Assembly: GCA_020081605.1 (NCBI GenBank)
Contig: JAHREC010000018.1
Location: forward strand, 3,658,001-3,722,000
Source of the DNA: Albifimbria verrucaria
Lineage: Eukaryota > Ascomycota > Sordariomycetes > Hypocreales > Stachybotryaceae
Direction of reading: 5' to 3'
DNA length: 64,000 nt
Every line of letters starts with the position of its first letter. The stretch's first letter is position 1. This document shows, in pieces, positions 11,601 to 24,049 of the stretch. The notes under the pieces are model-generated. The model had not been told where the DNA came from. It did not search any database and worked only from the letters and a program-made list of their open reading frames with translations. Position numbers and translations under genes: made by a program.

Positions 11601-14600
11601 GATATCCCATGCTCGGGAGGGTCTGCAAAGACCATATGAAGCTACGTTGGGTTAGCTCATATGTGCCACAAGATGTTCTTTAGGTGAAAAGGATGTTTTT
11701 GGGCTTCCGGTCTGTCGTGCCACCACCTGCAACAGGCCATGAGGCTCCATCACCTCCCTGCTCGTCGAGGCTCACACACGTGCTGATTCAGACAGGGCTC
11801 AGACACGATAACTTTGGAGGTCAGCGCGCGGATGAGGATCGCAGAAGAGGCGCTGGACAAAGGGATAGAAGGAAGAGGGCGGGCCGTCGCAAGGTGGCCG
11901 GACGAGTTGGCTGTGATCGAGCATCGGTCGGTACGACATTGAGCAGGCACTTGATGTAGGTACGTTCAAGAGGGCATGGGCGGTGGCCGTCCATGATGGG
12001 CGACGTCGCAGTCAAGCTCTCCTGCAATGTTGCATTGCGGTAGGTATATGCTCGGGGGCAACCCTTGGTCCATAGGGTCACTATGGCGACGTGAAGTGCA
12101 GGAAGAAAAGATACTCCTTTGGATCTTGATGAGCTTACGTTGCCTTCCCTTCGGACTCGCTCAGGATGTCTGCCCTCCATGATCTGACTACATAGTGCAG
12201 TACAAAAGGAGGGCATACTAATAGGTCGGTAAGTAAGTACTACCTAGCTAAATACTACCTAGGTGGGAAGTTTTTCTGGATGAAAGGACGATGCAAGCAA
12301 GGAGGGAGGGAGAGAGAAGGAGCGACGCGAGCCAGCAAGCGAAAGGGCGAAGGAGGGGGGCGAGCGAGGAAGGAACGACGCCCGGTTTCGTTCTCTGAGT
12401 CTATCGCCAACAGCCAGACCCAGACCAGGCCTGACCGGGCCAGGGAGAAGGTACCTGATGGACTGTTGGTAGTTGGTAGTTGGTACCTACGGTATTTGAA
12501 CAATGTTGGTCGAGATTAAGGCCAAGGCCAGGCCAAAGGCTGGAACCCGGATACATGCATGGCAAGGTAAGGTAGGTAAGGTAGGTACCCGGGTGTCCCT
12601 GAATGTCTAACGGGCTGCTGTCCAGCGCCTTAGTCAATCTCGCTCTTTTCTAATCTCCGATCACACCTCTTCCCTGGCAGAGGTGGGGATGTTTGACAGG
12701 TATAAGCCATTGGACCTTGCACTTCCAATGGGGACCGAAGCTGTCTCCAAAGCAGGCCACACACACCACGACACAACCTACATGCGGTTCCATGCGTTGG
12801 CTACTGCTGCTGCTGCTGTTGTTGTTGTTTTTTCTTCTTTCGTTTTCTTTCTTTCTTTTTCTCGTGTTTCCCTTCCTCCCTCTCCCAATCTCCCTCTCTT
12901 CCCTCTTCTGACAGGCATTGACAGCCTTGGCGTCCTGTGTCCCAGGTTAATCAGCAACCACCTACACTGAGTGATCCTCCCAGTGTCAGCCATTGCTGAC
13001 CCTCGGGGCCATCAACCAGCCCGTCTGCCTCAGACCAACACGGTGGCTACTTGCCCGCAGTGCATGCAGCATCTATCTCACCTCATCTGCAGAATGACTG
13101 CCACTTGGAGACTCGGCTACCTAGAAGTGGCATACGCCATGCCTTCGCTCTTCCCTTTACTGTCCGCTTGCAAGACTTGCTGTGCCTTCGTTCCGACAAC
13201 CGAGTGCATGCTTGCACCCGCCCGTGACCGCCCTGTCCCACAGAGCATCCAACCCAGGTGCTGCATATTTCGTCGGATCGCCGTTATGCGGATAGATGGT
13301 TTCATAAGATCGCCTCTATAGGGCCACTGCCCCAGATCCCCTTGTATGCCGGTGTCTTCAGTGGCTGAATCTTCATTCTCCCTATCCGCGCACTTGTCTC
13401 TCTCAATTTACTATGTACGAGTCGCAGCGCACCCACCCTGCTGGCCACGGTGAAATTTCCTCGTGTCGTGTCCCAGTGTCTCTCAGTCAGATCCTGCCGG
13501 GGACGCTGTCGCAGATCTTACGCTACCGCAGCGTCAGAACCAACCGCCGTGATTTGAATATACCCCGAGCCCGGTCTCATTGCTTCTTCTCGACGAACGG
13601 CGGTCTCGAGTGCATGGGACAGACAGAAAGCTGCAGAGTAGCGCGCGCGGAGCTTCGTATGCCGGCAGTAGATTTCAGGCTTTGCGTTAATGCCATGCCA
13701 TCATTCAGATTATTGATCGCGGTTCCCGGTCTCGATTTCGCTTACCCTTTAGCCGGATACCCTTCATCTAAACCTGGGCCTCTTTGGAAACCACGAGCAG
13801 CAGTCCCGGCGGCCCGTCAACTTCAACATCCGGATTTTCCTCTATAAACGCACGCAGAGTCCTTACCTTTGTGTCCTTTATCCGGGACAGCATTAATGTG
13901 TTATGCATTGCCCAGCACTAGTGGGCCTCGTTCATTTCAAGAGGCCCAAGAGGCCTTCACTGCCTTGCCATGTAACTTTGCTTTTGCCTGTTTTGTCTGT
14001 CTCCAGAGCGCTCCACTCGCTCTCGTCCCTGCTCCTGTGAGTGGAGAGGACAAGGATGCCTATGATTTGCAACCTAACCAAGCCTTGCCGGACGCTCGAG
14101 AGGCAAGGCATGCGGCAAAAGTCGTACCAGGATCATCACCCTACAAGATGCTCTGAGTGAGAGAAGGGGCACCGTCAACAGCGAACATCGGACCCATCGT
14201 CATCATGGCGCCATATCGATGGCAATGAAGGACCCGAGTATATGCCACCATCGGCCAGTCGATGAATATGTTGAGAATGGTTTGTGCTCGACATTGAGGT
14301 TGCATGACGCCGACCAATAGCGGACTATACACAGGCTCCCCATGCCAGGCACGAGTGCTGTACTACATAATCGAATATTGCAACCATGATTATGAATTCT
14401 TTCACCTGTAGACCCAGTCCAATATTGAAGGCTGGAGGTTACACGTCGAATTTCAACTGCAAAAAGTAAGTTCTCGAAAGACATCCACCCGCCACATATG
14501 GTCTGATAGACGTGGGGCGTGACGCTCGTTCAAACGTCTATCTGGTCTCGCAAAGCCCACCATCAGCAGACCGAGTACTGAACCGGAGATTTTTACGCGA

Positions 14601-16455
14601 CCAGCGATGCAATTCCGCAGTTGTCTCGCTATGGAACTTTCTTCTTCAGCGCTGTGCCCAGAAGCACCTAGCCTGCCGGGGCCGGCATAAGGACGACGGT
14701 TGGGCTTCGTATACGCCTAGATTGTGGATGGCTGTACTCTTGCGGGCCCCTTCATGAGACAGTCGTACAAAGCTTCATTAGAATGCCAAAGGCCGTACAT
14801 CGGCGTACTTGAACTGCAGACATGGCTTGGCTGCCAGCGGGCGCTCGGGCTCTGAGGGCTGGGCCACACCCATCTTCAAAACAAGCAATGTGCGGTGCAT
14901 AAACTGACGCAGCCATGATGCTCTGTAGCTCTGCCACCTTTGATATTGTGATGTGCACGGCCTTTGCTCACTTTCGTACCTAAACCAGCCTCTCCCGCTC
15001 CCCCATCATGCTTGGTTCCCCACAGCCGATATGTGCACAGAGCCGGTCACGGCACCGAGATCGATACTCGAAGATTAGGCGCTGCAAGTCTCGGTCACTT
15101 GCAGACACGTCATTTTCCACCCATCAATGTCGCGGTCGTGCGTGCATCCCCGTGGCGGGCTGGACATGGGGCTAGCTGTATCGTCACTCTGGCTGGCTCG
15201 CTGACAGCTCTAGCAGGGGCAGCCACATGGCTGGCGTCGTTACCCGTCCAGCTAGTGTCTTGATGCACATAACGCTTGTAAATACCGAGACTTTTATTGC
15301 TTCTGATTGTATGCCTAACGGTATGGGGCGTCCTCTACTACTGCAGCAAGACATGCGGTGAGTTTGGTGAGGAATCCCTCTGCAAGAATACGTTGCCTAG
15401 GAGTCTTTAGATTGGTGCAGATCTAAGTAGCCTAGAGCATGTTGAGCCTAGATGCCTTCCAAAGTTGACACCCCACGCAAACGCGTAGAGGTCCCACAAC
15501 AAGCAGCAAAGCTCATATCTAGGCTGCTATCACGTTGTGACGGTAGTTCTCGCGCGCCTTGCCAGATGTTGACTATTACAAGGAATCGCCGTTGCCAAAT
15601 GCGAACCAGACCCTCTACCGAAGATGTCAATGTGGGAAATTCGACACAGCATGTCTATAGGGTAGCTGTTGATATTACACAGTTGAGCACCAAGATGAAA
15701 TGAACTTTCGAAAGAGCAAGCTCCCCATACTGACATTACCTTGCAAGATTCTGTATTTCCGTATATGGAAACCATGCACTTTGGCATCACAGCATGAACT
15801 CCGTGGCTAGATGTCTCTGGCTACGTTCACGGGTTTTGAATCATCCGAATCATCATAGGAACTTCCCCGTCGTGCTATCAGATGTCTTGGTTATAGGTTC
15901 AGACTTGTTGCAAACCGCGTTAAACCCAAGGGTGCGGGTTTAATGAAACTGATAGTCCTACCCTGTACCAAAATCTACATACCCAAGATAAGGCGGCGAT
16001 CCCATGAATGAATATGGGTGAGTCCATATGTAGGTATTTGATCGATGGAGGATTGGCGTTTCGTGAGATATTGCTCGCTACCTCTTGTGGCAACGGTCGT
16101 TGCGCTGTAGGTATGTCAAGGAGGCAACCACTTTACATACTGTATTCGTATACTGTCGTGCACGCTAAGCCCACAGTGCGCTTCAGCCCCGCCCTGTACA
16201 ATGGCATCAGGCGTGACTCCACTGTCAGCTTCATCACCAACCAGCCTGACTGAAGCGCCTGCCACCAGACATCAAAGGGGTATAAGCTTGTATATTGCTG
16301 ATCCTGTCACCGAAGGTACACAGCGAGAATAGCTCCGCCCAGTCTGTTGGCACTCGCTATCGTCCAAAACTCCCTTCCAAACCGTTAGTGTTCTGAAACA
16401 AGCAAGACATATCAAAAGAATCGAAGGTGTCTTTGGCACCTGAAAGCAAAGAAGA
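8633..16455. other. 7.8-kb gene-poor region
   Basis: Lies between the divergent Zn2Cys6 gene and PPE1. The longest open frames (for example 144 codons at 13413-13847 plus, 149 codons at 10753-11202 minus) have no domain, signal or natural composition, and I do not support them. It contains a T/C-rich tract at 10660-10745, a GAAGG-rich block at 12290-12370, GGTAGGTACC words at 12230-12590, and a CTG/TTG then pyrimidine tract at 12805-12910. Extended promoter or leader DNA, an untranslated RNA, or decayed genes are all possible. Confidence 0.45.
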
Positions 16456-17767
16456 ATGAGTGACCTTCAGCGAGCATGGGCAAAGGCCAAGTTGAACATC
16501 CCTGGGGAACCGCTCATGGAGTTCAACGACGAGGCCGAGATGGACGACGTTCCAGAACTGCCAGAGCATGTTGATGACGATTCTTCTTCAGCGTCTTCGA
16601 TGTCGTCAACCGGCACCATCATTCCGTCACCCACTCAAAAACTATTTGCTCGTCCTCAAGGGTAACGATGCCGATACTTAGAATCGTAGCATTGTGCTGA
16701 CCAACCAGTAGTGTGGCTCGAGGAAGAAACCTCGAACAAATACCCTGGACGACCTACTTCGAGCGTGAGCTCTACCTCAGATCTGACACGGAGCCCGATG
16801 TCACCTATCATGCCTATCTCACATCACCCGTGGGAAAAGGCCCGCTCTTCACCATGCACCATGGAGCTGGGTCGTCAGGACTCTCGTTTGCTGTGGTTGG
16901 GTCTGAGATTCGAAAGCTGCTCCCAACAGCTGGAGTGCTTGCCATCGACTGTAGAGGGCATGGATCTACTGTTGCACCCGAAGAGACAGCCCTTGATTTG
17001 AGATTGGGCACACTATCCACAGATCTCTTGAGAATTATTCAAGCTACAAAGCTGGAAATGAAATGGAGCGAACTACCTCCAATTGTCCTTGTCGGGCATT
17101 CCCTCGGCGGCGCTGTTGTCACGGACCTAGCCATGACCGGAAAGCTGGGGTCTTCCCTCCTTGGCTATGCCGTACTCGATGTGGTCGAAGGCTCGGCAAT
17201 TGATGCGCTGCAGAGTATGCAAACATATTTGTCTACGAGACCAATCGGGTTCTCAACTTTACAATCGGGGATCGACTGGCACATTCGAACACGAACTATA
17301 CGGAATTCGATATCCGCAAGGACATCAGTCCCTGCTCTGCTTAGAATGGAAGAGGCGGCAGATGCAGAACGACCATGGAAATGGAGGACAAACCTGGCTG
17401 CCACGCAACCTTTTTGGGAAGAATGGTTCGTTGGGCTCAGCAGGAAGTTCCTTGGTGCCAGAGGCGGGAAGCTGTTGCTACTAGCTGGTACAGACCGACT
17501 GGACACAGAATTAACTATTGGGCAGATGCAAGGTAAGCCAACAATATCCAACCATCTATCTATGAAACGAGGCTGGAGGCTCATGGCGGAATGTGACCAG
17601 GCAAATACGCATTACAAGTCTTTCCAGAGGCTGGGCATTTCATACACGAAGACATGCCAGAAAAGACGGCATTAACACTGGTTGACTTTCATCGTCGTAA
17701 TGACAGGAGCGCGCTCGTACTCCCACCGAAAGTATCAGATCTACTGAAGCAGGGCAAGAAAGTTTAG
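16456..17767 (+). CDS. PPE1: Protein phosphatase methylesterase 1 (PP2A demethylase)
   Basis: Exons 16456-16661, 16712-17532 and 17601-17767; introns of 50 and 68 nt. Total 1194 nt, 397 residues, with no frame break. An alpha/beta hydrolase that removes the C-terminal methyl ester from the PP2A catalytic subunit. The N-terminal ~70 residues are acidic and Ser-rich, then comes a conserved PPE1-type stretch (ARGRNLEQIPW). The oxyanion region is HHGAGSSGLSF, the nucleophile motif VGHSLGG has Ser at about 199, and the acid region is LDVVEGSA. The catalytic His lies in EAGHFIHED at about residue 355, created by the last splice junction. Start ATG 16456 fits family length. One of the few intact multi-exon genes here; identification is strong. 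Confidence 0.92.
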
Positions 17768-18559
17768 AGAGGTATATGAAGTGCAGACCTGGGACAAAGA
17801 TGGTAGAAGGTGCCACGTCCGTGCATAGTGTGCGCAGGTGTTCCATCATAATTCCTGATTGCAGCTGCCAGTGAATGCATGATACGGTACGAAACAATTT
17901 CGACTTTATGAAGCCGGTAACTTGTGGCTTCGAGAAGCATTTGATTGGCGTTTCGCATTCTTCATTGCCCATAGCTCTACATGCAAAGATCTATGAAGCT
18001 GTTGATAACAACCTCAGGACAGCTCATTCCTCTACGGGAGGCAGTCTCCTAAACAAGAAAGAAAAAAAGCATCTCATTGACGACTTGGCTGGGTCGCATT
18101 CTCATAACTCATTGGGTTATCGGCGTGAAAGTTGAATTCTGATACCGAGGCTGGAGGATAGAAATGCAGGTACGGATACGCGAATTGCAATCAATTGCTT
18201 CGAGTGCTATAGTACATCGTCTTGTGCGAACCCTGGCCTGCAAACCAAATTGCTTCCCGAGAGTTCCTGCATATAGCCTTCGATTCGATTGGATCGCCTG
18301 TCGCGCTACTGGTATAGTTCAGGTCATAGTGTGAGGTAGTGTGGTAGCATTCGTCATGCGAGTCAGGTGGTGGCTGCAATGTCTCTCTCCGTATCGCTGT
18401 CTCGGCAGTCTGTCAGGAAGTTCCCCGAGCGAGCTCCCTGTCCTGTTGGGTTGGGACTATGATTTCTCCGCTTTGACCGTTTGGAAAACAAACCAACAAT
18501 CTCGCCTTTGGCATCTTTTCTTTTCGTTACTGCCTCACCATTCATTCCAGTTGCCCACG
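17768..18559. other. Intergenic region upstream of the CFEM gene
   Basis: About 790 bases of PPE1 3' UTR and CFEM promoter/leader. No gene or RNA seen. Confidence 0.5.
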
Positions 18560-19184
18560 ATGAAGTCCATCCTCGCGCTCGCTCTCTTTGCCGGCCTCGT
18601 GGCTGCGCAGTCTGATGGCATTCCATCATGCGCTGTAAGTGGTTTTGCCCTATGATGTGTGAAAGACCAAATGCACCGCGTTCACCCCTCTCTTCGTCTA
18701 CTGGGAGCTTTGGCTGACAATCGCATCTTGGTTCAACCACAATAGCAACCCTGTGTCAACGATTACACCACTGGTGGCCGGATCGCGGGCTGCAGGCAGT
18801 TTGACGTGAAGTGCATTTGTGGCAACGCCGACTTCCTGACTGGCATTGCTTGCTGCCTCGAGGACGCCTGCGACCAGGCCGGCAAAGACTCTGCCGTTTC
18901 GTACGCCAAGGGATTTGCTCGTCGCAGGGTGTCAAGGTTCCCGATCAGGTTGTCTGCAACAAGGCCGCGGAATCGAATACGTCTTCCGCCCCAAGCGGTA
19001 CCTCAAACACGTCCTCTGCCCCAAGCAGTGCCTCAGAGACACCGAGCCCTGCCTCCGAGTCCAGCGCCTCTGGTACTCCTACCAGCAGCGCAGCATCAGA
19101 GACCGAGTCACCTGGTGCGGCCTCAGGACTTGGCGCCACGGGAGTGCCATTGGTGCCATTGTGGCAATGCTGATGGCTCTTTAA
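18560..19184 (+). CDS. CFEM-domain GPI-anchored surface protein
   Basis: Exon 1 18560-18634 and exon 2 18746-19184; intron 111 nt (GTAAGT...ATAG). Residues 1-16 are a signal peptide ([16 protein letters not shown]). The CFEM domain follows: cysteines in [35 protein letters not shown], and, after correction, GICSSQ and QVVC. CFEM proteins are fungal wall or membrane proteins; some bind haem or are recognised by hosts. A Ser/Thr/Pro/Glu-rich stalk with NTSSAPS-type repeats follows, then a hydrophobic tail ([13 protein letters not shown]) expected for a GPI signal. Two breaks, each fitting a missing G: GGG 18910-18912 and GGG 19140-19142. Uncorrected, the last two CFEM cysteines and then the GPI tail are lost. 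Corrected length 516 nt, 171 residues. Confidence 0.85.
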
Positions 19185-19906
19185 GCATTTTGTGAAGAAG
19201 GGGTCGAGAAGAAAGGAGAGGAAAGGAAGGGAGGAGGTAATTACATGTGTATTCTTCGACAGCGCCCTTGATAGCGCAAACTTGAATGGATGAATAACTC
19301 ACCAGCCTGCCTGCTGATGAATGCAACGAATGTGAACGTATGGTTACTAGTTAGGCTTGCCGGCTACGTCTACCAGAGGATGTGTAATTTCTAGGGGTTT
19401 ATGGGTGCAATTGGCCCTTTCATATGCGTCCATATTGCCTTGCATTTCTTCCAATATCATTGCAAGAGAGTGTCTTTTAATGCACGCTACTTCCAGTAAT
19501 ATGTCGACTTGGTAATGCAATGGATGGGTGTTAGCCGTCGGGCAAGACAAGAAGAGGACGTGCAGAAGGCATTGAATCTTACCAACTCAATCTACAGACA
19601 GTACTCGTCGAATAAACCAGAAAAACATGGAAATGAAGCATGAAGTGATGTCGTCGTTGGCAACAGTCAGACGTAGGATTCGTCCAAGCTTCCAAACCCA
19701 GCAGCCAAGACCCCGATGAACCGGGCGTGGCCGTTGACTTTGGTGGGGAAAAACCCCGCTGACATCAAGAGCGACCCCACCATGTAGTGATCGTAAGAGC
19801 TCCAGCTGCTTCATGATCTCATGGCCTCTACTTCAATCTGCTCGGCCCCAACCTCAATCTCTTGACTCCTGATATCCAACAACCGAACCTACCCTCTATC
19901 GAAAGC
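19185..19906. other. Intergenic region between CFEM gene and RPE1
   Basis: About 720 bases; purine-rich just after the CFEM stop (19195-19235). No gene seen. Confidence 0.5.
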
Positions 19907-20852
19907 ATGGCACCCAGCGCGATCATTGCCCCTTCTATCCTCTCGGCGGACTTTGCACAGTTTGGCCATGACTGCGCCCGCACCATGGAGCAGGGCGCCG
20001 ACTGGCTCCATGTGGACATCATGTTCGTGTTACGCCGGAGCCAACCCTCGTTACATGGTCATCGCTGACATGTCATTCAATTAGGGATGGCCACTTTGTG
20101 CCAAACATCACCTTCGGCGCCCCCGTCGTAGCCAAGATCCGAAAGCATGTCGAGAAGCCGACCAAGAGTTACGGAAGAGGCACATTTGACTGCCACATGA
20201 TGATTGCAGAGGTGAGGCAATAGCATTGGAAACCCCGGTCAATATGAGACAGTTCTGACATTTCGTCATGCCACAGCCCAAGAAATGGGTCAAGGAATTC
20301 CAGAAGGCCGGCTGCGACCTGTACTGCTTTCACTACGAAGCCGCTTTCTCCAGCGCTGCCGAGAGTCCCGAAGAGACGTCCGATAAGAAGACGAACCCCA
20401 AGGAGCTAATCCGCTATATCCACGATTGTGGCCTGCTTGCAGGTATCGCCATCAAGCCCGATACTTCCGTTGATGTCCTGTGGGATATTCTGGAGAGCAG
20501 TGATCCCAAGGAGCGACCTGATGTGCGTAGCCCATCCCGAGGCCCTGGGAAAGGATTTAGATAACTAACATGCTTTACATCACAGATGGTTCTTGTCATG
20601 ACCGTATATCCCGGCTTTGGCGGACAGAAGTTCATGGCCTCGGAGCTACCAAAGGTGCAGGAGCTGCGCAAGAGGTATCCGGACCTCAACATCGAGGTCG
20701 ACGGTGGACTCGGACCCGGAACCATCGACCAGGCCGCCGATGCCGGAGCAAATGTCATCGTGGCCGGCAGCGCAGTTTTCGGCGCTCAGGATCCTGCCGA
20801 GGTTATCTCATTGCTGAGGAAGTCGGTTGATTCCAGGGCCAGCAAGGTCTAG
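19907..20852 (+). CDS. RPE1: Ribulose-phosphate 3-epimerase
   Basis: Four exons: 19907-20022, 20085-20211, 20277-20522 and 20586-20852. Total 756 nt, 251 residues, no frame break. Interconverts ribulose 5-phosphate and xylulose 5-phosphate in the non-oxidative pentose phosphate pathway; cytosolic TIM barrel. Motifs in order: [13 protein letters not shown] at the N-terminus, LHVDIMDGHFVPN (metal-binding His and Asp, split by intron 1), [26 protein letters not shown], and [10 protein letters not shown] with the second Asp. These are the classic family signatures. Intron 1 has a weak donor (GTTCGT), but its phase restores the invariant MDGHFVPN. ATG 19907 is chosen because upstream in-frame codons lack a Met and the length matches yeast. 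Confidence 0.95.
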
Positions 20853-21604
20853 GTGCTGCCACCTAATCAGGGCCACATTTTGAAGTTGACCCCTCGACAA
20901 CTGAGATAATGCAACGAGAAAGAAAAAAGGGTTAATGTGGATGAGAGACATAGACTAGGTAGTAAGAAAGTAGCAAGCGTTGCCGTATGTTTCACTTCTG
21001 CAGATCAACTGGTGCTCACCGTAGCGATGCGCCAGCTTCTAATTTTGACACTCAATGGCTCTTCTTACTGTATTGCTATGGGCGTGTCAAGCTTGGCCTG
21101 TTTGCGGTGCTGAGCGTTTACTTGCATGCCATGTCATGCATCGAGCCCCTCCCCTGCATCCCATACGTCGATGAAAAGGTCGATGCAGAGCACAGCGCTT
21201 GGAAAAGGCTCCCTTGACGCAGGCTGCGGGCCAATGGTTGTTTCATTCTAAGAATGACCCAAGCGACGAGCTGATGATTTGCCACTATTTACAGAACAGT
21301 TCCGGAAGCAGGGTGAGGCAAAAGGGCCAAAAGACGAAGGCATTTACTTTGTTAATACCACAACAGATAGCAAATCCATCGTGTAAATGTGTATTGCAAT
21401 GTATCCCGCAGACTGGCTCTGGCAGTGTCTTGGCCATGGGATACGCTACGTAGAGATAAGATAAGAGCGCAGACCAAGGTAAAAAAATAGGCCGGCCTCA
21501 TGCTGCGATCAGCCCACTTCAACCCACCCCAGTTCCAACATCAAGCTTGACTAGTGTGCAGTACCAGTTTTAACATCTTCAAACTGGCAGAATCGCACGT
21601 CAAG
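20853..21604. other. Intergenic region between RPE1 and TPA1
   Basis: About 750 bases with A-rich patches after the RPE1 stop. No gene or RNA seen. Confidence 0.5.
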
Positions 21605-23575
21605 ATGAAGAGAAAGGCGGAAACCCAGGCCAATGGCAAGAAGACCGCCAGCAAGAGGTCCAAAACCTGTAAGCCGCCCCTCCATTCACCGTCTCAAAAT
21701 TCCATTACAACCTGCTGATGATGGTTGCGCCGGCTAGCTTTGAGCACCGAGGAAGCGAAGAAGCGATTCCGCAATGGCCTGTTCGACAAGAAGGTTTGGG
21801 ATTCGTACACGAAGCAGTACGCAGAGTCGACACCCTACAAGCATGCCGTCATCGACGGCCTCGTCAACGACAAGCTCCTCAGATCGGTCCGGGATGAGAT
21901 TCGCAGCAACGTCGAATTCACTCCCAAAGAGACCGACATCTACAAGATTCACCAGTCCGGAGACCTTGCCAATCTCGATGGCCTCGACGATGCCTCTCTG
22001 GCCAAGCTGCCTTCACTGCTTGCGCTGCGCGATGCCATATACTCCGAGACCTTCCGAGACTATGTATCCCACATCACGGGATGCGGTCCACTGAGCGGAA
22101 GGAAGACTGACATGGCCATCAATGTCTACACTCCCGGCTGCTACCTTCTCTGCCACGACGATGTCATTGGTAGCCGTCGAGTGAGCTACATCCTCTACCT
22201 CACGGACCCCGACACCCTTGGAAGCCGGAATGGGGTGGCGCTCTGCGCCTCTTCCCTGTCCAAGAGATTACCAACAAGGACGGCGAAGTTGCGAAGACAC
22301 CACTACCAGACGCTGTCAAGGTCATTCCACCCGCTTGGAACCAATTGAGTTTCTTCGCTGTGCAGCCTGGTGAGAGCTTCCACGATGTTGAGGAAGTTTA
22401 CCATGCCAAGACCAAGGAACAGCTCGAGAAGGAGGGTGGCCGTGTCCGCATGGCTATCAGCGGTTGGTTCCATATCCCCAGATTGGCGAGGATGGCTATA
22501 TCAAGGGCGAAGAAGAGAGGAACGCCAAAAACAGCAGCCTTATGCAGCTGCAGGACAACCCTGCTCAGTACGACATGCCTCAGTCCCAGGCAGTCAAGCT
22601 AGACAAGCCCAGTGCCAGTCAGAATGAGTTCGAAGAGGCGGACCTCGAGTTCCTGCTCAAGTATATCGCGCCTACCTATCTGACACCAGATACTCTGGAG
22701 CAGATCTCACAGCACTTTGAAGAGAACTTCACCATCACTCTTTCAGATATTCTTTCCAAGAAGTTTGCGAAAAGACTCAAGGACTATGTGACTGCTGAGG
22801 AGAAGAAGTCTTTGCCTGAAGATAGTGCTGCCATAGAAAAGTCATCGCTGTGGAAGGTAGCCAAACCACCCACAAGCACCGATTCCTTTATCAGCAACCA
22901 ACTGCTGCAGACCAGCTTCGAACTTCACAAGAAGAGTCGCCGATAACGGAACTGTTGGACGTTTTCCTCCCTAGCCGTCAATTCCGTCTCTGGCTTCAGA
23001 TGGCCACCCGCTCAACTATCGAGAGCTTTGATCTCCTCGCCCGTCGCTTCCGCCGTGGAAAGGACTACACTCTAGCCACCGGACATGATGGCAAGGCCCG
23101 TCTAGAGCTCAACCTAGGAATTACGCCAACTTCTGGATGGGGCGATGAGGAGGAGGAGGAAGAAGAGGTCGAAGAGAAGCCTACTGACAAGAAGGGCAAG
23201 GCCAAGGCCAAGGCTCGTCAACCGGAACCTGAGAAGGAAACTGAGGAAGTGGGCGGTCATGAAGTCTATATGGCCGGCGACGATGATGGCGACGAGGATG
23301 CCGCCGTCTACAAGTCAAGCTCGGATGATGATAACATCCTCTTTTTCCAGGCCGCCTCCTGGAACAAGCTGACGCTGGTTCTGCGCGACAGTGGCACCCT
23401 CAAGTTTGTCAAGTACGTGAGCGAGCACGCTCCGGGAGACCGATGGGATATTTCTGGTGTCTTCGAGGTCGAAGAAGTGGATGATGAGGACGAGGCCGGC
23501 GAGGGCTCCGCAAATGACGAATCCGAGGAGGAATTTCAGGGCTTCTCGGACCGGGAAGAAAGTGACTCTGACTAG
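21605..23575 (+). CDS. TPA1: Tpa1/Ofd1-type prolyl 3,4-dihydroxylase
   Basis: Exon 1 21605-21668, intron 69 nt, exon 2 21738-23575. Starts with a Lys/Arg-rich nuclear-type N-terminus (MKRKAETQ). The Fe(II)/2-oxoglutarate dioxygenase core has HxD in LLCHDDV (about residue 161), distal His in [10 protein letters not shown] (about 237) and the 2OG-binding Arg in [10 protein letters not shown] (about 259). A second Ofd1 C-terminal domain ends in RQFRLWLQ and [20 protein letters not shown], then acidic EEEEEEVEE and DDGDEDAA runs and an acidic tail. The family hydroxylates ribosomal protein uS12 and affects translation termination or, in fission yeast, Sre1 stability. Three breaks fit missing bases: CCC 22215-22217, CCCC 22476-22479, and one near 22929-22938. 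Corrected length 1905 nt, 634 residues. Confidence 0.88.
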
Positions 23576-23700
23576 ATGATACCAAGAGGACAATAGAGCA
23601 AGCACGAGGCAGATTGAATATATAAGCCATTTCACTTTCTTTACGTCGCTATGTATGTGTTATGTGGTGCTAATGTACATGTGATACGCTAATTTCATAA

Positions 23701-23706
23701 AATAAA
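23701..23706 (+). terminator. Possible AATAAA polyadenylation signal of TPA1
   Basis: Exact AATAAA 126 nt after the TPA1 stop. Fungal signals are degenerate, so this is suggestive only. Confidence 0.3.
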
Positions 23707-23775
23707 CCGCCGACTAAGTCTAGCGGGCAGGACGCGGTATGCGTCCATGGTCCATGCACCATTTGCGAGACCTGC

Positions 23776-23917
23776 TCACCCTCCCAGCCATTGGGCAGTG
23801 TTGTTGGATGTTGATGCGGTGATATGAGGCGCTTTCCCCATAGCAGTGTATTTGCCCACGCAGCTCCAACCAGGATAGTCAGTGCAATGACTGCCCCGAG
23901 CCCTTTGAGGGCTACAA
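23776..23917 (-). CDS. Possible exon encoding a short membrane segment
   Basis: On the minus strand, downstream of the stop at 24050, a frame reads VALKGLGAVIALTILVGAAW and continues ANTLLWGK. It is a convincing 20-residue hydrophobic helix with a basic flank. With one base added at an AAA run (about 23840) it ends after APHITASTSNN... at a TGA at 23776-23778. It is preceded by TTGCTAAG, usable as a 3' splice site at about 23918. No convincing first exon or ATG was found. It could be a small membrane protein gene, a last exon of the gene upstream, or chance. Confidence 0.25.
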
Positions 23918-24049
23918 CTTAGCAATGAGTAATCTCCAAGAACCAATCAAGCTCAAGTATATCTCGGCTGCTGCCACTGAGAAGTACAGGCCAAAGGATC
24001 AGTCTGGTGCTTGAATAATAAGTTAAACCTGTTCATATTGTTTCGCACA

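Noticed and set aside
21605..23575. Programmed ribosomal frameshifting or pseudogene status of TPA1
   Set aside because: Three shifts in one gene at plain homopolymers, with all catalytic residues kept, and the same pattern in unrelated genes, point to missing bases in the sequence.
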